A DNA stretch of 36,900 nt. It comes from Candidatus Bathyarchaeota archaeon (lineage in GTDB: Archaea; Thermoproteota; Bathyarchaeia; Bathyarchaeales; Bathycorpusculaceae). The stretch's first letter is position 1. Each line of letters begins with the position of its first letter. Below the pieces are notes generated by a model. The model made no database searches. It had not been told where the DNA came from and saw only the letters and a program-made list of their open reading frames with translations. The DNA is taken from positions 1 through 36,900 of the forward strand of contig JALHSY010000038.1 of NCBI GenBank assembly GCA_022865455.1. Reading direction: 5' to 3'. Made by a program: the position numbers and the translations under genes. Shown here in pieces: positions 16,783 through 25,253 of this stretch.

Positions 16783-17178
16783 ATGATAGTTCCTTGCGAA
16801 GTTGCAGTAAAATGTGTTCTGCCTGTAGTACGAGCCATGATAGCCAAAGAACTCGTGACAAAACATGGGCTGAACCAGGTGGAAACAGCGAGGCTTCTGG
16901 GAGTCAGTCAACCAGCGATAAGTCTCTATTCCAGAAAAGCTCGAGGAAACGCCCTCAACCTTGAGAATGATCATGACATTGCAGTTTTGGTGGGAAAATT
17001 GGCAGACTCGTTGGCCGAGGGCAGGTTGCCACAGAAGAGCTTCATCATCATGTTCTGCGAAGTCTGCAGTACAATCAGAGCCAAAGGCCTGATGTGCAAA
17101 CTGCATAAGACTTTCGATCCAACGATCAACATAGATGAATGCGAACTGTGCGCAGTTGAAACACCTAAATGCTTATGA
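16783..17178 (+). CDS. HTH transcriptional regulator with cysteine-rich C-terminus
   Basis: A 131-residue predicted DNA-binding protein. An XRE/HTH_3-like helix-turn-helix spans about 28-53 (LNQVETARLLGVSQPAISLY). The C-terminal third holds Cys92-x2-Cys95-x9-Cys105-x2-His108 and then Cys120-x2-Cys123, with a last Cys at 130, a pattern suited to zinc or an iron-sulfur cluster. The longer frame from ATG 16747 was rejected because that codon overlaps the TATA box. The ATG at 16783 has GGAG nine bases upstream. It is divergent from the flavodiiron operon, so it may sense oxygen, NO or redox state and control that operon; this is inference from position and cysteines only. Confidence 0.8.
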   Translation: MIVPCEVAVKCVLPVVRAMIAKELVTKHGLNQVETARLLGVSQPAISLYSRKARGNALNLENDHDIAVLVGKLADSLAEGRLPQKSFIIMFCEVCSTIRAKGLMCKLHKTFDPTINIDECELCAVETPKCL

Positions 17179-17211
17179 CAAAAGCAACGGTGGTATACAG
17201 GAGGGCTATCA

Positions 17212-17730
17212 GTGGGGTATCTTGATGTTTGGAGGATTTTAGAGGAGATTGTTGCCGATTTCCGAAAGAGAGGAAGAGAAATTCCGGTCGAAGTCATGAA
17301 CGACCTGAAGTCTGCAAGAACGATGATCAGAATTCTGAGCGCTGACTCAAACCGTGAGGATACTGTTCAAAAGATTGAGGAGTACATTGGAAGCTTGGAA
17401 TCATACCTTGTTTCTGAAGGGCAAAAACAGTTCGGAACCGAATACGTCGACGAGAAGCTTAAGCGACTAAGCGAAGCGAGAGGAAAGACCTCTGAAGAAG
17501 AAGTAGAGGAGGTGCGGTTTGTTTTCGGCGTGCCGCGCGAACACAAGTGGGTTCGTGCGAGGCCAACAGCTGAATTATCGCTTGAAAAACTGAAATTGCT
17601 GGCTGGAGAATCACGGCTTTCGCACAAAATTCAAAACGATGGCACTCTGCTGGTCCATGGCAAGGACGAAGACATAAAGGGCTTTGTCAAGAAGATGACT
17701 ACAAAATACAAGTTGGAAACCGAAAAATAG
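17212..17730 (+). CDS. DUF2096 family archaeal protein
   Basis: A 172-residue archaeal protein of unknown function. The N-terminal two thirds are helical (residues about 3-90, beginning YLDVWRILEEIVADFRKRGREIP). A small C-terminal beta-containing domain follows (about 100-168), with FGVPREHKWVRARPT and a strand GTLLVHGKDEDIKGFV. The name DUF2096 is my recollection of the family and needs a profile match. The start is GTG with a strong GGAGG seven bases upstream. It lies between the regulator and smc on the same strand, but a separate TATA box ahead of smc suggests distinct transcripts. Confidence 0.7.
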   Translation: MGYLDVWRILEEIVADFRKRGREIPVEVMNDLKSARTMIRILSADSNREDTVQKIEEYIGSLESYLVSEGQKQFGTEYVDEKLKRLSEARGKTSEEEVEEVRFVFGVPREHKWVRARPTAELSLEKLKLLAGESRLSHKIQNDGTLLVHGKDEDIKGFVKKMTTKYKLETEK

Positions 17731-17773
17731 CGTTAAAAAAGAGCATAACCGTTAAAACTTTACAATGCCATAG

Positions 17774-17781
17774 CTTTTATA
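17774..17781 (+). promoter_or_regulatory. Putative TATA box for the smc-scpA-scpB operon
   Basis: CTTTTATA lies 68 bases upstream of the smc ATG, in the short gap after the DUF2096 gene. Transcription would begin near 17805 and produce a leader of about 45 bases containing GGTGAG at 17831-17836. Confidence 0.45.
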
Positions 17782-17848
17782 GAAAAGCTCAACAGGTTTG
17801 CTGAACAATCAATTCACACGCTTCCGAGAAGGTGAGGGCGCAGGCTGA

Positions 17849-20800
17849 ATGCCCTACATTAAAAAAATCGAGCTAAAAGGCTTCAAGTCATTCGGACCGC
17901 AAGTCGTTAAGGTAATCCTAGGTAGGGGCTTCACAGCCGTTACAGGCCCAAACGGTAGCGGAAAAACAAACATTTTGGACGCGCTTCTGTTTGCCCTAGG
18001 CGAACTCAGCACGAGGCGGCTCAGAGCGGAGAACGCCGCCAAACTGATTTTTCACGGTTCTGAAACAGCCGGGCTGGAAAGGGCGAAAATGGCCAAGGTG
18101 ATAATTCAATTTGACAACACCGATGGGCGCATGGCGGTTGACACAACAACCGTCACCATCTCCCGAGAGGTTTATCGAAACGGCCAAAGCGTGTATCGGC
18201 TTAATGGTCGAAGAATATCAAGACAGCACATTCTGGAAATTCTTTCAATGGCTGGGATAAGCTCCACAAGCCAGAACATAATCCTGCAGGGAACGATCAC
18301 GCGTCTAACTGACATTGCGCCGATGGAGCGCAGAAGGATAATTGAAGACCTTGTTGGAATCGGCCAATATGACGCTGAGAAAGCCGAGGCTGAAGAGAAA
18401 CTGCGCGTTGCAGACATGTCAATACGCACTGCCATGGGCAGAATTGACGAAGTACAAAAAAGGTTGGACGATCTGGAAAGGGAACGCAACGAACTCTTGC
18501 GAGCCACTTTCATCGAAAACGAGATCAAAAAGTTTGAAACCGTCAAAATCTCAAACAACATGGCCCGGATACAGGCAAAAGTAGATGAGGCTTCCTCGCA
18601 AGCTGACAAGGTCAGAAGCAGAGTTGAGAAGTTCAGAGAGCTGCGTGAAGACCGAAGGTCGAAGAGAAGAGATGTCGAAGGTGAATGGCGAAAGCTGAGT
18701 TCAGAAATCGTTGAAGAGGGCGGTTCGCAGGTTCTGAAAGTTCAAATAGGAATCGGCGGATTGAAATCCAAGCTGACAGAGTTAGCAACCAAGATAAGTT
18801 CTGGAAAAACAAGCCTTGAAGGCCTGAAGCAGATAAGAGAAAACGATCTTCAACAATGTCAATCAATACGAAAGGAAATCGGCGAGAATCGTCACAGAAT
18901 CAAGCAGCTTAGAAGCGGGTCTGAACGAATTTGCGCAGAGATAACCGCAAAGCAGGCTGAACATGATTCCCTCGGGCAGGAAACCGCTCACCTCTGGGAA
19001 AACCTCGGAGAAAACAGCAAGAAAATCCGAGAAACTGAGCTGAAACTTGACAGCGACTACAAACGACTCACACACTTAAGGTCTGAATACGTGAAAAGCC
19101 AGATAGCTATCAAAATCCGCACAAGAAGACTCAGAGACCTAAGCGAACGCAAGGAAAGGTTTGCCGCAACATTAAGCGAGCTGGAAAAATCCCTTGCCGA
19201 ACTTGACACGGTGCAGAAGGAACAGAAGACTCAGCTGAAGAATTTGGAGCGGGCGCTTGAGCGGCGCACGGCGCAAAAAGAGGCCACGGAACAGGAGATG
19301 GCTGAGGCTGGAAAAATAGCTGACTCAGCGCGAAAAGCAGTGATAGAGTTTGTGACGCAAAAAGAGCTTGCAGAAACTGTGGCTACTGAAGAAAAAGCCT
19401 TACGAAGCATAGAAGAACTCGGTGATCTGGGCGTTATCCAAGGAGTGTACGGCAGGCTACGTAGCTTGGTTAAGTTTGACAAAACCTATCAGCAAGCAGT
19501 TGAAGCCGCGGCTGTGGGCTGGCTTGACGCGATGGTTGTGAAAGATTTTGACGCAGCCTTCGCGTGCACTGAAACGTTGAGAAGAATGAAACTCGGGAGA
19601 ATAAAGATAATCCCAATCCAAGGAGCTGTAAGCCCCAAGTCCTCAAAAGTGCCCGAAAAAGAGGGCGTCAAAGGTGCAGCTTCCCTGTTCATAAGATCTG
19701 AAAAGCACTATGAACCGGCTGTCCACTTTGTTTTCGGGGACACGCTGATTGTATCAGATGACAAGACGGCTTTTGCCTTGTCAACTGAGGGCCACCGCGC
19801 GGTGACGGTCAATGGTGACTTGTATGAGGCAGGTGGTGCCTTCGAAAGCGGTTACTACCGGGCCCCTATAGACTTTTCAACCATAATCCCAAGTGAAACT
19901 GCCATCAAAAGCCTCGATGAAGCCGTTAACGCGTTGCAGCAGCATCTGTCAAGAAGAGGAAGCGACATAAGCTCTTTCAAAGAGGAAATAGACAAGACCC
20001 GCGTCGAAATAGCACACTTGTCCGGGGCCATAGCCACACTCGACCGAGAAATCATCAGAGTCAAACGGAGCGGTCGCCGAACAAAAGCCAACTCAAGACG
20101 CGTAGACAGGTACATCGCGCGTTTTGAGAAGGAAATAGACAACGAGAAAACGCGGATGTGGCTGCACAGAGCTGAAAGAAGCACCATTCAAAAAGAAATG
20201 CGAAAACTCCAGACCGGACTTGCCATGCTGAGACGGAAAACAGACCCTGTAAGCATTCAAGAAATGGAGGTCAAACGGGGGAAGCTTGCTGAAGAAACAA
20301 TCACTTTGAGACAGAAACTCGGTACAGTTCAGACAGAAGCTTCAACGCTTCAGTCCCAATTTGACAACGTCTTGAGAGTCGGATACCAAAACGCGAAGAT
20401 TCAATTTGCGAAGGTTGAACAACAGCTGAGAAGAGTTGAGAAAGAAGTAGAAGTCGCGCTGCAAGAGAGAGAATCGCTGAAGCAGGAACTGTCTGAACTG
20501 GAGAAAAGCCGCGTTGAACTCTCCAAGAGTGTCTTGTCTGCAAGAGAAGAATCGAAGAAGTTCACGAATCAAATAGATGAAATAGACAAGGAACTGCGGA
20601 AACTCGACTCAGAATACGAGCAAACTGACCGCTTGCTGAACCAGCTTCAGCTGAACATGCAGACCTCCATGATACAGCTTGAGCAGTACCGAAACCAACT
20701 GAGACAATTCGGTTTTGAACAGCCACTGTTAGTGACGCTGAAACAAGTTGAAGAAGCCGAAACATCCATGAAGATGATGCAGCTTGAACTTGAAAGAATA

Positions 20801-21400
20801 GGCGCCGTAAACCAGCTTGCGCTGTCACATTATGCTGAGCAAATTTCGCGGTACAAGGAACTATCGTTGAGAATGAACGAGCTTGAAAAGGAGAAACAGG
20901 CCATACTGCAGTTCATGGAAGAAATTGACCGCAGAAAACGCAGGGTTTTCATGGACGCCTTTGAGAAGATCAACCTTAACCTGCAGAGATACTTCACGAA
21001 AGTGACGGGCGGCGGTAGCGCTGACTTGAAACTCGAAAACCTTGATGAGCCATTTTCCGGCGGCATCGACATGCTTGTCCAGTTCCCCAACAAACCTTCC
21101 ATCGTCGTGAGCGGGGCCAGCGGCGGTGAACGTTCAGTTGCTGCCATATCCTTCTTGTTCGCTCTCAAAGAATTCACGCCAGCTACCTTCTATGTTCTGG
21201 ATGAAATAGACGCACACCTAGACGCTTTCCACGTGTCGAAATTAGCTGACCTTCTCTTGGAAGAATCTGAGAAAACCCAATTCATAGTCATTACGCTGAA
21301 ACCTGAAATGGTGAACAAGGCGCAAAGAGTCTACGGAGTCTATGAACGCAACGGAGTTTCAAGCGTCATATCCGCCAAGTTCTTGGAGGTGCCAAGCTAA
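17849..21400 (+). CDS. smc: Chromosome segregation protein SMC
   Basis: A full-length 1183-residue SMC. The N-terminal head carries Walker A GPNGSGKT (33-40). Long coiled coils flank a hinge domain at about 523-665 (starting at LGVIQGVYGRL). The C-terminal head has the signature SGGER (1091-1095) and Walker B VLDE (1116-1119). The signature is preceded by Ala rather than the common Leu, a mild variation. SMC dimers with ScpA and ScpB extrude DNA loops and organise the chromosome. The gene has its own TATA box and overlaps the proposed scpA start by one base (TAACG). All three partners are adjacent, so the complex is probably complete. Confidence 0.97.
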   Translation: MPYIKKIELKGFKSFGPQVVKVILGRGFTAVTGPNGSGKTNILDALLFALGELSTRRLRAENAAKLIFHGSETAGLERAKMAKVIIQFDNTDGRMAVDTTTVTISREVYRNGQSVYRLNGRRISRQHILEILSMAGISSTSQNIILQGTITRLTDIAPMERRRIIEDLVGIGQYDAEKAEAEEKLRVADMSIRTAMGRIDEVQKRLDDLERERNELLRATFIENEIKKFETVKISNNMARIQAKVDEASSQADKVRSRVEKFRELREDRRSKRRDVEGEWRKLSSEIVEEGGSQVLKVQIGIGGLKSKLTELATKISSGKTSLEGLKQIRENDLQQCQSIRKEIGENRHRIKQLRSGSERICAEITAKQAEHDSLGQETAHLWENLGENSKKIRETELKLDSDYKRLTHLRSEYVKSQIAIKIRTRRLRDLSERKERFAATLSELEKSLAELDTVQKEQKTQLKNLERALERRTAQKEATEQEMAEAGKIADSARKAVIEFVTQKELAETVATEEKALRSIEELGDLGVIQGVYGRLRSLVKFDKTYQQAVEAAAVGWLDAMVVKDFDAAFACTETLRRMKLGRIKIIPIQGAVSPKSSKVPEKEGVKGAASLFIRSEKHYEPAVHFVFGDTLIVSDDKTAFALSTEGHRAVTVNGDLYEAGGAFESGYYRAPIDFSTIIPSETAIKSLDEAVNALQQHLSRRGSDISSFKEEIDKTRVEIAHLSGAIATLDREIIRVKRSGRRTKANSRRVDRYIARFEKEIDNEKTRMWLHRAERSTIQKEMRKLQTGLAMLRRKTDPVSIQEMEVKRGKLAEETITLRQKLGTVQTEASTLQSQFDNVLRVGYQNAKIQFAKVEQQLRRVEKEVEVALQERESLKQELSELEKSRVELSKSVLSAREESKKFTNQIDEIDKELRKLDSEYEQTDRLLNQLQLNMQTSMIQLEQYRNQLRQFGFEQPLLVTLKQVEEAETSMKMMQLELERIGAVNQLALSHYAEQISRYKELSLRMNELEKEKQAILQFMEEIDRRKRRVFMDAFEKINLNLQRYFTKVTGGGSADLKLENLDEPFSGGIDMLVQFPNKPSIVVSGASGGERSVAAISFLFALKEFTPATFYVLDEIDAHLDAFHVSKLADLLLEESEKTQFIVITLKPEMVNKAQRVYGVYERNGVSSVISAKFLEVPS
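21385..21391 (+). promoter_or_regulatory. Strong Shine-Dalgarno sequence inside the smc 3' end, for scpA
   Basis: GGAGGTG is a perfect match to the archaeal anti-SD. It is followed after 8 nt by ACG at 21400-21402, overlapping the smc TAA stop as TAACG. There is no ATG, GTG or TTG in the scpA frame until TTG at 21454, which is 62 bases away and has no SD of its own. Confidence 0.6.
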
Positions 21401-22101
21401 CGGGATCCAAGACGATCAAGAGACCCTTCTATCTGCTTCCTCCTTGGAACATATTGTTCGAGTTTCACAAGCTCGAAAAACTCACGCCTTGGAACATCAA
21501 CATAGCCTATTTGCTCGGCTCATTCCTCAAGGAAATGGAGAAAACCGGGCAAGTGGACTTCAGAGCGTCAGGCGTAGCGCTGGATTCCTCGGCCCTCATT
21601 TACCTAATGAAGTCCAAGCTTCTGCTGCAACTTGAAGAGCCACCACCGCCGCCCAAGGCACCAATGGATTTTCTTCCCCCGCCATTGTTCCTGCCGCTCA
21701 GGCATGAGTTGACCTCAACGACCATAAGACACTTGCTAGAGGTTTTGGACGACGTTTTGAAAGGCGAAAAGCTCATCCGCCCAGAGAAAATTGCCGAGGA
21801 ACCGCTGCTGCCAACACCTTCCGAAATTCTGCCACAGCTCGACCTGTATCTGATGGAAATTGAGCTTCAAATGGAAAAGCTCTACGCTTCTCTTTCAGAA
21901 AGGGTAAAGGGCGCTGGCATAGTTGAGTTTTCAACCTTGACAAAAAGCGCAACGCGGCTTGAAGCCATCCGCACATTCATCCTGCTACTTTTTCTGGCAC
22001 AGGAAGGGAAGATAAATCTGTGGCAGAATGAGGAATCTGAGGAAATATACATAACTGTAGGAGAGTTGAACCTTGCAGGAAGCGGAGAAACAGGAGCTTA
22101 A
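21400..22101 (+). CDS. scpA: Segregation and condensation protein ScpA (kleisin), possible ACG start
   Basis: The kleisin that bridges SMC heads and recruits ScpB. Visible are an N-terminal helical SMC-binding region (LEKLTPWNINIAYLLGSFL), a proline-rich linker with PPPPPKAP near residue 85 and PPPLFLP near 95, and a C-terminal winged-helix (about 160-233) with FSTLTKSATRLEAIRTFILLLFLAQEGKI. The first canonical start in frame is TTG 21454 (215 residues). Upstream codons reading KRPFYLLPPWNIL look like a conserved kleisin start, and the frame is open through the smc stop. The GGAGGTG at 21385-21391 fits the ACG at 21400 (233 residues), used here. It overlaps scpB by 29 bases. Confidence 0.85.
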   Translation, partial: TGSKTIKRPFYLLPPWNILFEFHKLEKLTPWNINIAYLLGSFLKEMEKTGQVDFRASGVALDSSALIYLMKSKLLLQLEEPPPPPKAPMDFLPPPLFLPLRHELTSTTIRHLLEVLDDVLKGEKLIRPEKIAEEPLLPTPSEILPQLDLYLMEIELQMEKLYASLSERVKGAGIVEFSTLTKSATRLEAIRTFILLLFLAQEGKINLWQNEESEEIYITVGELNLAGSGETGA

Positions 22102-22684
22102 CCCAGACATACCTCTTCCTCAGAAACAGTCTGGGGAGAAAGTGCAGAACGACCTAGCCTTGGTTGAAGCCGCATTGTATGCGGCTGGGCGCCCGCTGGA
22201 CCTGAATGAGTTATGTTCAATTCTGAAAACCCGCTCAAAAAACAAGGCTAGAAAGCTTGCAAAAACGCTCATGCAGGGATACGCAAGCAGGGACTCCGCG
22301 CTTGAGATTTTGGAGCTGAAGGACGAACGATATGTCTTGCAGTTGAAGGCTGACCTCACCCCGTTCGTCAGAAAACTCGTGAACAAGCCGCTGCTTTCTG
22401 CGGGTCCTCTGAAAACGTTGTCTTACATAGCCTACAGGCAGCCGGTTTCCCAGAAAAGGGTCATAGATCTGCGGGGGCATCACGCTTACGGCCATGTCAA
22501 GCAGTTGAAGGAAATGAACCTCGTCGCCAGCGAAAGAAGCGGTCGTTCATACCTTCTCAAGACAACCGAATATTTCGCAGACTATTTTGGGCTGAGCCAT
22601 GACGCTGCAATTATGAAGAGGGAGCTGAAGCATGTTTTCGAGGACTTTTCCAAGCAAGAAGGCTCCGAGTCTCAAGACGGATAG
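22073..22684 (+). CDS. scpB: Segregation and condensation protein ScpB
   Basis: A 203-residue protein with two consecutive winged-helix domains (about 25-105 and 106-185): LALVEAALYAAGRPLDLNELCSIL begins the first and LLSAGPLKTLSYIAYRQPVSQ the second. ScpB dimers bind ScpA and complete the SMC condensin-like complex. The start is TTG with GGAG nine bases upstream, inside the 3' end of scpA, indicating translational coupling. The protein ends with an acidic tail. In many archaea ScpB is absent or diverged; here it is easily recognised. Confidence 0.92.
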   Translation: MQEAEKQELNPDIPLPQKQSGEKVQNDLALVEAALYAAGRPLDLNELCSILKTRSKNKARKLAKTLMQGYASRDSALEILELKDERYVLQLKADLTPFVRKLVNKPLLSAGPLKTLSYIAYRQPVSQKRVIDLRGHHAYGHVKQLKEMNLVASERSGRSYLLKTTEYFADYFGLSHDAAIMKRELKHVFEDFSKQEGSESQDG

Positions 22685-22693
22685 GTTTATATG
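22684..22693 (+). promoter_or_regulatory. Putative TATA box for rps8e
   Basis: GGTTTATATG overlaps the last base of scpB and lies 54 bases before the eS8 ATG at 22747, a good archaeal box A. It gives the ribosomal gene its own promoter at the end of the condensin operon. Confidence 0.5.
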
Positions 22694-22746
22694 TAAAACA
22701 GCCGTGGTACTCCACACCAAGTCCTGAAAATCAAGGGAAATGCAAA

Positions 22747-23145
22747 ATGTCGGTTTGGCACGGTGACCTGAGAAAGAGAAAGCGTTCCGGAGGCAAAATT
22801 AGAGCCTACCGAACAAAAAGGAAATTCGAGAAAGGCTCGTTCCCAGCTGAACCACTCCTAGGCGAACTGAAACGGAAAACCGTGAGAGGAAGAGGCGGAA
22901 ACCCCAAGTCCAAAGTTATGAGAGACAAACAAGCATGTGTGACCGACCGAAAAGGCGGTAAGACTAAAAAAGTGGACATTATCCGCGTTGTGAAAAACCC
23001 CGCAAACATCGACTTCAACCGCAGAGGCGTAATGACGAAGGGTTCATTAATAGAGACTTCGTTGGGCGTAGCCCGCGTCACCTCGCGTCCCGGACAGCAC
23101 GGCACAATAAACGCGGTTCTAGTAGGCGAAGGAGAAAAGAGCTAA
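22747..23145 (+). CDS. rps8e: 30S ribosomal protein eS8
   Basis: A 132-residue eukaryote/archaea-type small-subunit protein. It begins SVWHGDLRKRKRSGGKIRAY and contains GRGGNPKSKVMR (about 52-63) and the C-terminal RVTSRPGQHGTINAVLV, all normal for the family. It is strongly basic, as expected for rRNA binding. It is the last plus-strand gene before the convergent SRP19 gene, 4 bases apart, so the two transcripts overlap at their 3' ends. Confidence 0.97.
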   Translation: MSVWHGDLRKRKRSGGKIRAYRTKRKFEKGSFPAEPLLGELKRKTVRGRGGNPKSKVMRDKQACVTDRKGGKTKKVDIIRVVKNPANIDFNRRGVMTKGSLIETSLGVARVTSRPGQHGTINAVLVGEGEKS

Positions 23146-23149
23146 GGCA

Positions 23150-23449
23150 TTACTTCTTTTCATTGGCGCCCCGAAGACTTGGGAGTTGCTTTGCAATTTT
23201 TCTGATTGTCTGCTCTTTTGGTTCCTTCTTTTTGACGAGGAGCATGCCAGTTTTCAACCAAGGCGTTGCAGGATAAGCAACATCCGCAACGAGCTCGCAG
23301 TCCAGCCGAAGCTTGTCCGCTGCATCCTTTATCTCTGCAATTCTTGGCAAAGGAATCGCCAGGTTCTTCGGGATTCGTCTTCCTTCATTCCGCGTTTTCG
23401 TAGCGTCGAAATAGGCTGGCCATATGATTGCCTTGTCTTGTTTCCGCAT
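23150..23449 (-). CDS. srp19: Signal recognition particle 19 kDa protein
   Basis: A 99-residue SRP19. It binds the tips of SRP RNA helices 6 and 8 and promotes SRP54 loading. The family start IIWPAYFDATKTRNEGRRIPKNLAI (residues 8-32) is clear, followed by a basic C-terminus rich in Lys and Arg. It follows the GluRS gene by 13 bases and ends the long minus-strand superoperon. SRP RNA and SRP54 are not in the window. Confidence 0.95.
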   Translation of the reverse strand: MRKQDKAIIWPAYFDATKTRNEGRRIPKNLAIPLPRIAEIKDAADKLRLDCELVADVAYPATPWLKTGMLLVKKKEPKEQTIRKIAKQLPSLRGANEKK

Positions 23450-23462
23450 TTCTTTTCACATC

Positions 23463-25253
23463 CTATTTGTGGGCGTAGTAAGCTGTCAGTTCCGTGTTTA
23501 CGCTGTCGATTCTGACGAACCCAAACCGTTCAAATTGTACTGTGTTGTTCGGTTTTAGCCTTTTGCAGGCGCTCTCAGCTATTCCTTCAAGCGTTGTTGC
23601 GTCTGACATGACGACTTGACAGGGCATGTCCTGTCCGACCGGTATCCAGTGGATCAGTTGCACTTTGGCTTTTCTTGCTTCCTCGTAGGATTCGCTTGTG
23701 AATGAAGCTTCACCAGAATACGCACTTGCACTTTGGATTTCTACGTTGAAGAGCTCCATCAGACGGATCGCGTTCCCCGTTTTTGACGCATCTACGTCTC
23801 TTTTTGAGACCCAGAAACTTGCTGAGCCACTGTCCTCGTTCGGCTTTATCGTGTACTCTCTGAATCCTCTTTCTGAGTGTTCTGGGTGCAGGTGAAGCCT
23901 TGCCGTGAACGTTTTGGGGATTTGTTTCACGGTCAACTCTATTGGGTTGGGCACAAAGAAGTACCTGTCGGCTGTCGGGTCAAGTATTTTTCGGTTGATG
24001 GCGTACAGGTTTTCCCAACTCAACGTAACGTCTGAAGTTTTAGGTCCAACGTCTATTATCATCTTTTTGATTGCGTCAGCCGTTATTCCCCGCCTTCTCA
24101 GAGCCGCGAAAGTTGCCAGTCGTGGGTCATCCCAGTCCTTGTAAAGCCCTTCCTTCATTCCTTGAACGATCTTCGACTTGCTCAAGCTTGCACCAGTGAT
24201 TTTCAACCTGCCATAATGTGTGGCTTCTGGATATTTCCAGCCCAAGTGTTTGTACATGTATTCTTGCCTGACCTGGTTTGTCAGGTGTTCCTTTCCTCTT
24301 ATGATGTGAGTTATGCCAAGCAGATGGTCATCCACGCCGCAGGCAAGGTTGTACAGTGGCCAAACCTTGTACTTGCTTCCGACTCGTGGATGGGGATACT
24401 TCTCGATATCGATAATGCGGGCTGCAGGCCAGTCTCGAACCGCTGGGTTCGGATGGTTCAGATCGGTTTTTATGCGAAGTACGACTTCCCCCTCTCTATA
24501 GCCTCCTGCGAGCATGCGTTGCCATCTTGCAAGATGCTCCTCTGGCGGCCAGTCGCGGCACTCGCACGGTTCGCTGGCCAGAATTTTCCTACGAAGAAGC
24601 TCAGGGTCACACGTACACACGTAAGCGTTGCCGTCCTTCAACAGTTTCTCAGCATACTCGTAGTAGATTGGGATTCGGTCACTTTGGATGTACTCCTCAT
24701 CTGGCTTGCATTCAAGCCAGTCAAGATCCTCTCTGATTCGGTCATAGAACTCCAAAACCGGCCTCTTCAACTTCGGGTCTGTGTCCTCGAAGCGTAAGAT
24801 GAACCTTCCTTCATACATACGTGCATATTCATAGCAGAGGACTATCGCTCGGGCTGAACCTAAGTGCAAAACGCAGTCTGGGTTCGGCGAATAACGCGTC
24901 ACAACTTGAGCATATCTGTCCGCATTTGGTAGGGGTCGGAGGCGCTTCTCTTCGTCAACCTTTTCTTTCACGAGGGTTTCAGGCCATTTCTCAACAACAA
25001 TTCGCCTCTGTTCATCGTTTGAAAGGGCGTTGACCTCTCGGACAACCTCGTTGATAAGTGCGGATATTTCCTTAACCCTCGTTCTGAACTCTGCCTTCTC
25101 GCCCAATATCGTACCCATAACTGGGCCTGTCTGCGCCTTGCCGTCGTGCTTAACAGCGTTTAACAAAGCGATTTTTCGGATGAGCTCTTTGAGTTCAGCA
25201 TCCTCTTTCAGTGTCAATCGTTCTGCACGCTCTCGCTTAGATTTTTCTTTCAA
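23463..25253 (-). CDS. gltX: Glutamate--tRNA ligase (archaeal type)
   Basis: A 596-residue class I aminoacyl-tRNA synthetase that charges tRNA-Glu. The HIGH-like motif appears as HLGS (130-133) in VTRYSPNPDCVLHLGSARA and the KMSKS-like motif as SLSKSK in the ITGASLSKSKIV stretch. The archaeal/eukaryotic-type beta-barrel anticodon domain follows (last 170 residues). The archaeal N-terminal extension (LIRKIALLNAVKHDGKAQ) is present. The start is TTG at 25253 with a weak ribosome site; an in-frame stop directly precedes it, so only this TTG or one 13 codons later is possible. It overlaps the prenyl synthase gene by 17 bases. Confidence 0.95.
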   Translation of the reverse strand: MKEKSKRERAERLTLKEDAELKELIRKIALLNAVKHDGKAQTGPVMGTILGEKAEFRTRVKEISALINEVVREVNALSNDEQRRIVVEKWPETLVKEKVDEEKRLRPLPNADRYAQVVTRYSPNPDCVLHLGSARAIVLCYEYARMYEGRFILRFEDTDPKLKRPVLEFYDRIREDLDWLECKPDEEYIQSDRIPIYYEYAEKLLKDGNAYVCTCDPELLRRKILASEPCECRDWPPEEHLARWQRMLAGGYREGEVVLRIKTDLNHPNPAVRDWPAARIIDIEKYPHPRVGSKYKVWPLYNLACGVDDHLLGITHIIRGKEHLTNQVRQEYMYKHLGWKYPEATHYGRLKITGASLSKSKIVQGMKEGLYKDWDDPRLATFAALRRRGITADAIKKMIIDVGPKTSDVTLSWENLYAINRKILDPTADRYFFVPNPIELTVKQIPKTFTARLHLHPEHSERGFREYTIKPNEDSGSASFWVSKRDVDASKTGNAIRLMELFNVEIQSASAYSGEASFTSESYEEARKAKVQLIHWIPVGQDMPCQVVMSDATTLEGIAESACKRLKPNNTVQFERFGFVRIDSVNTELTAYYAHK

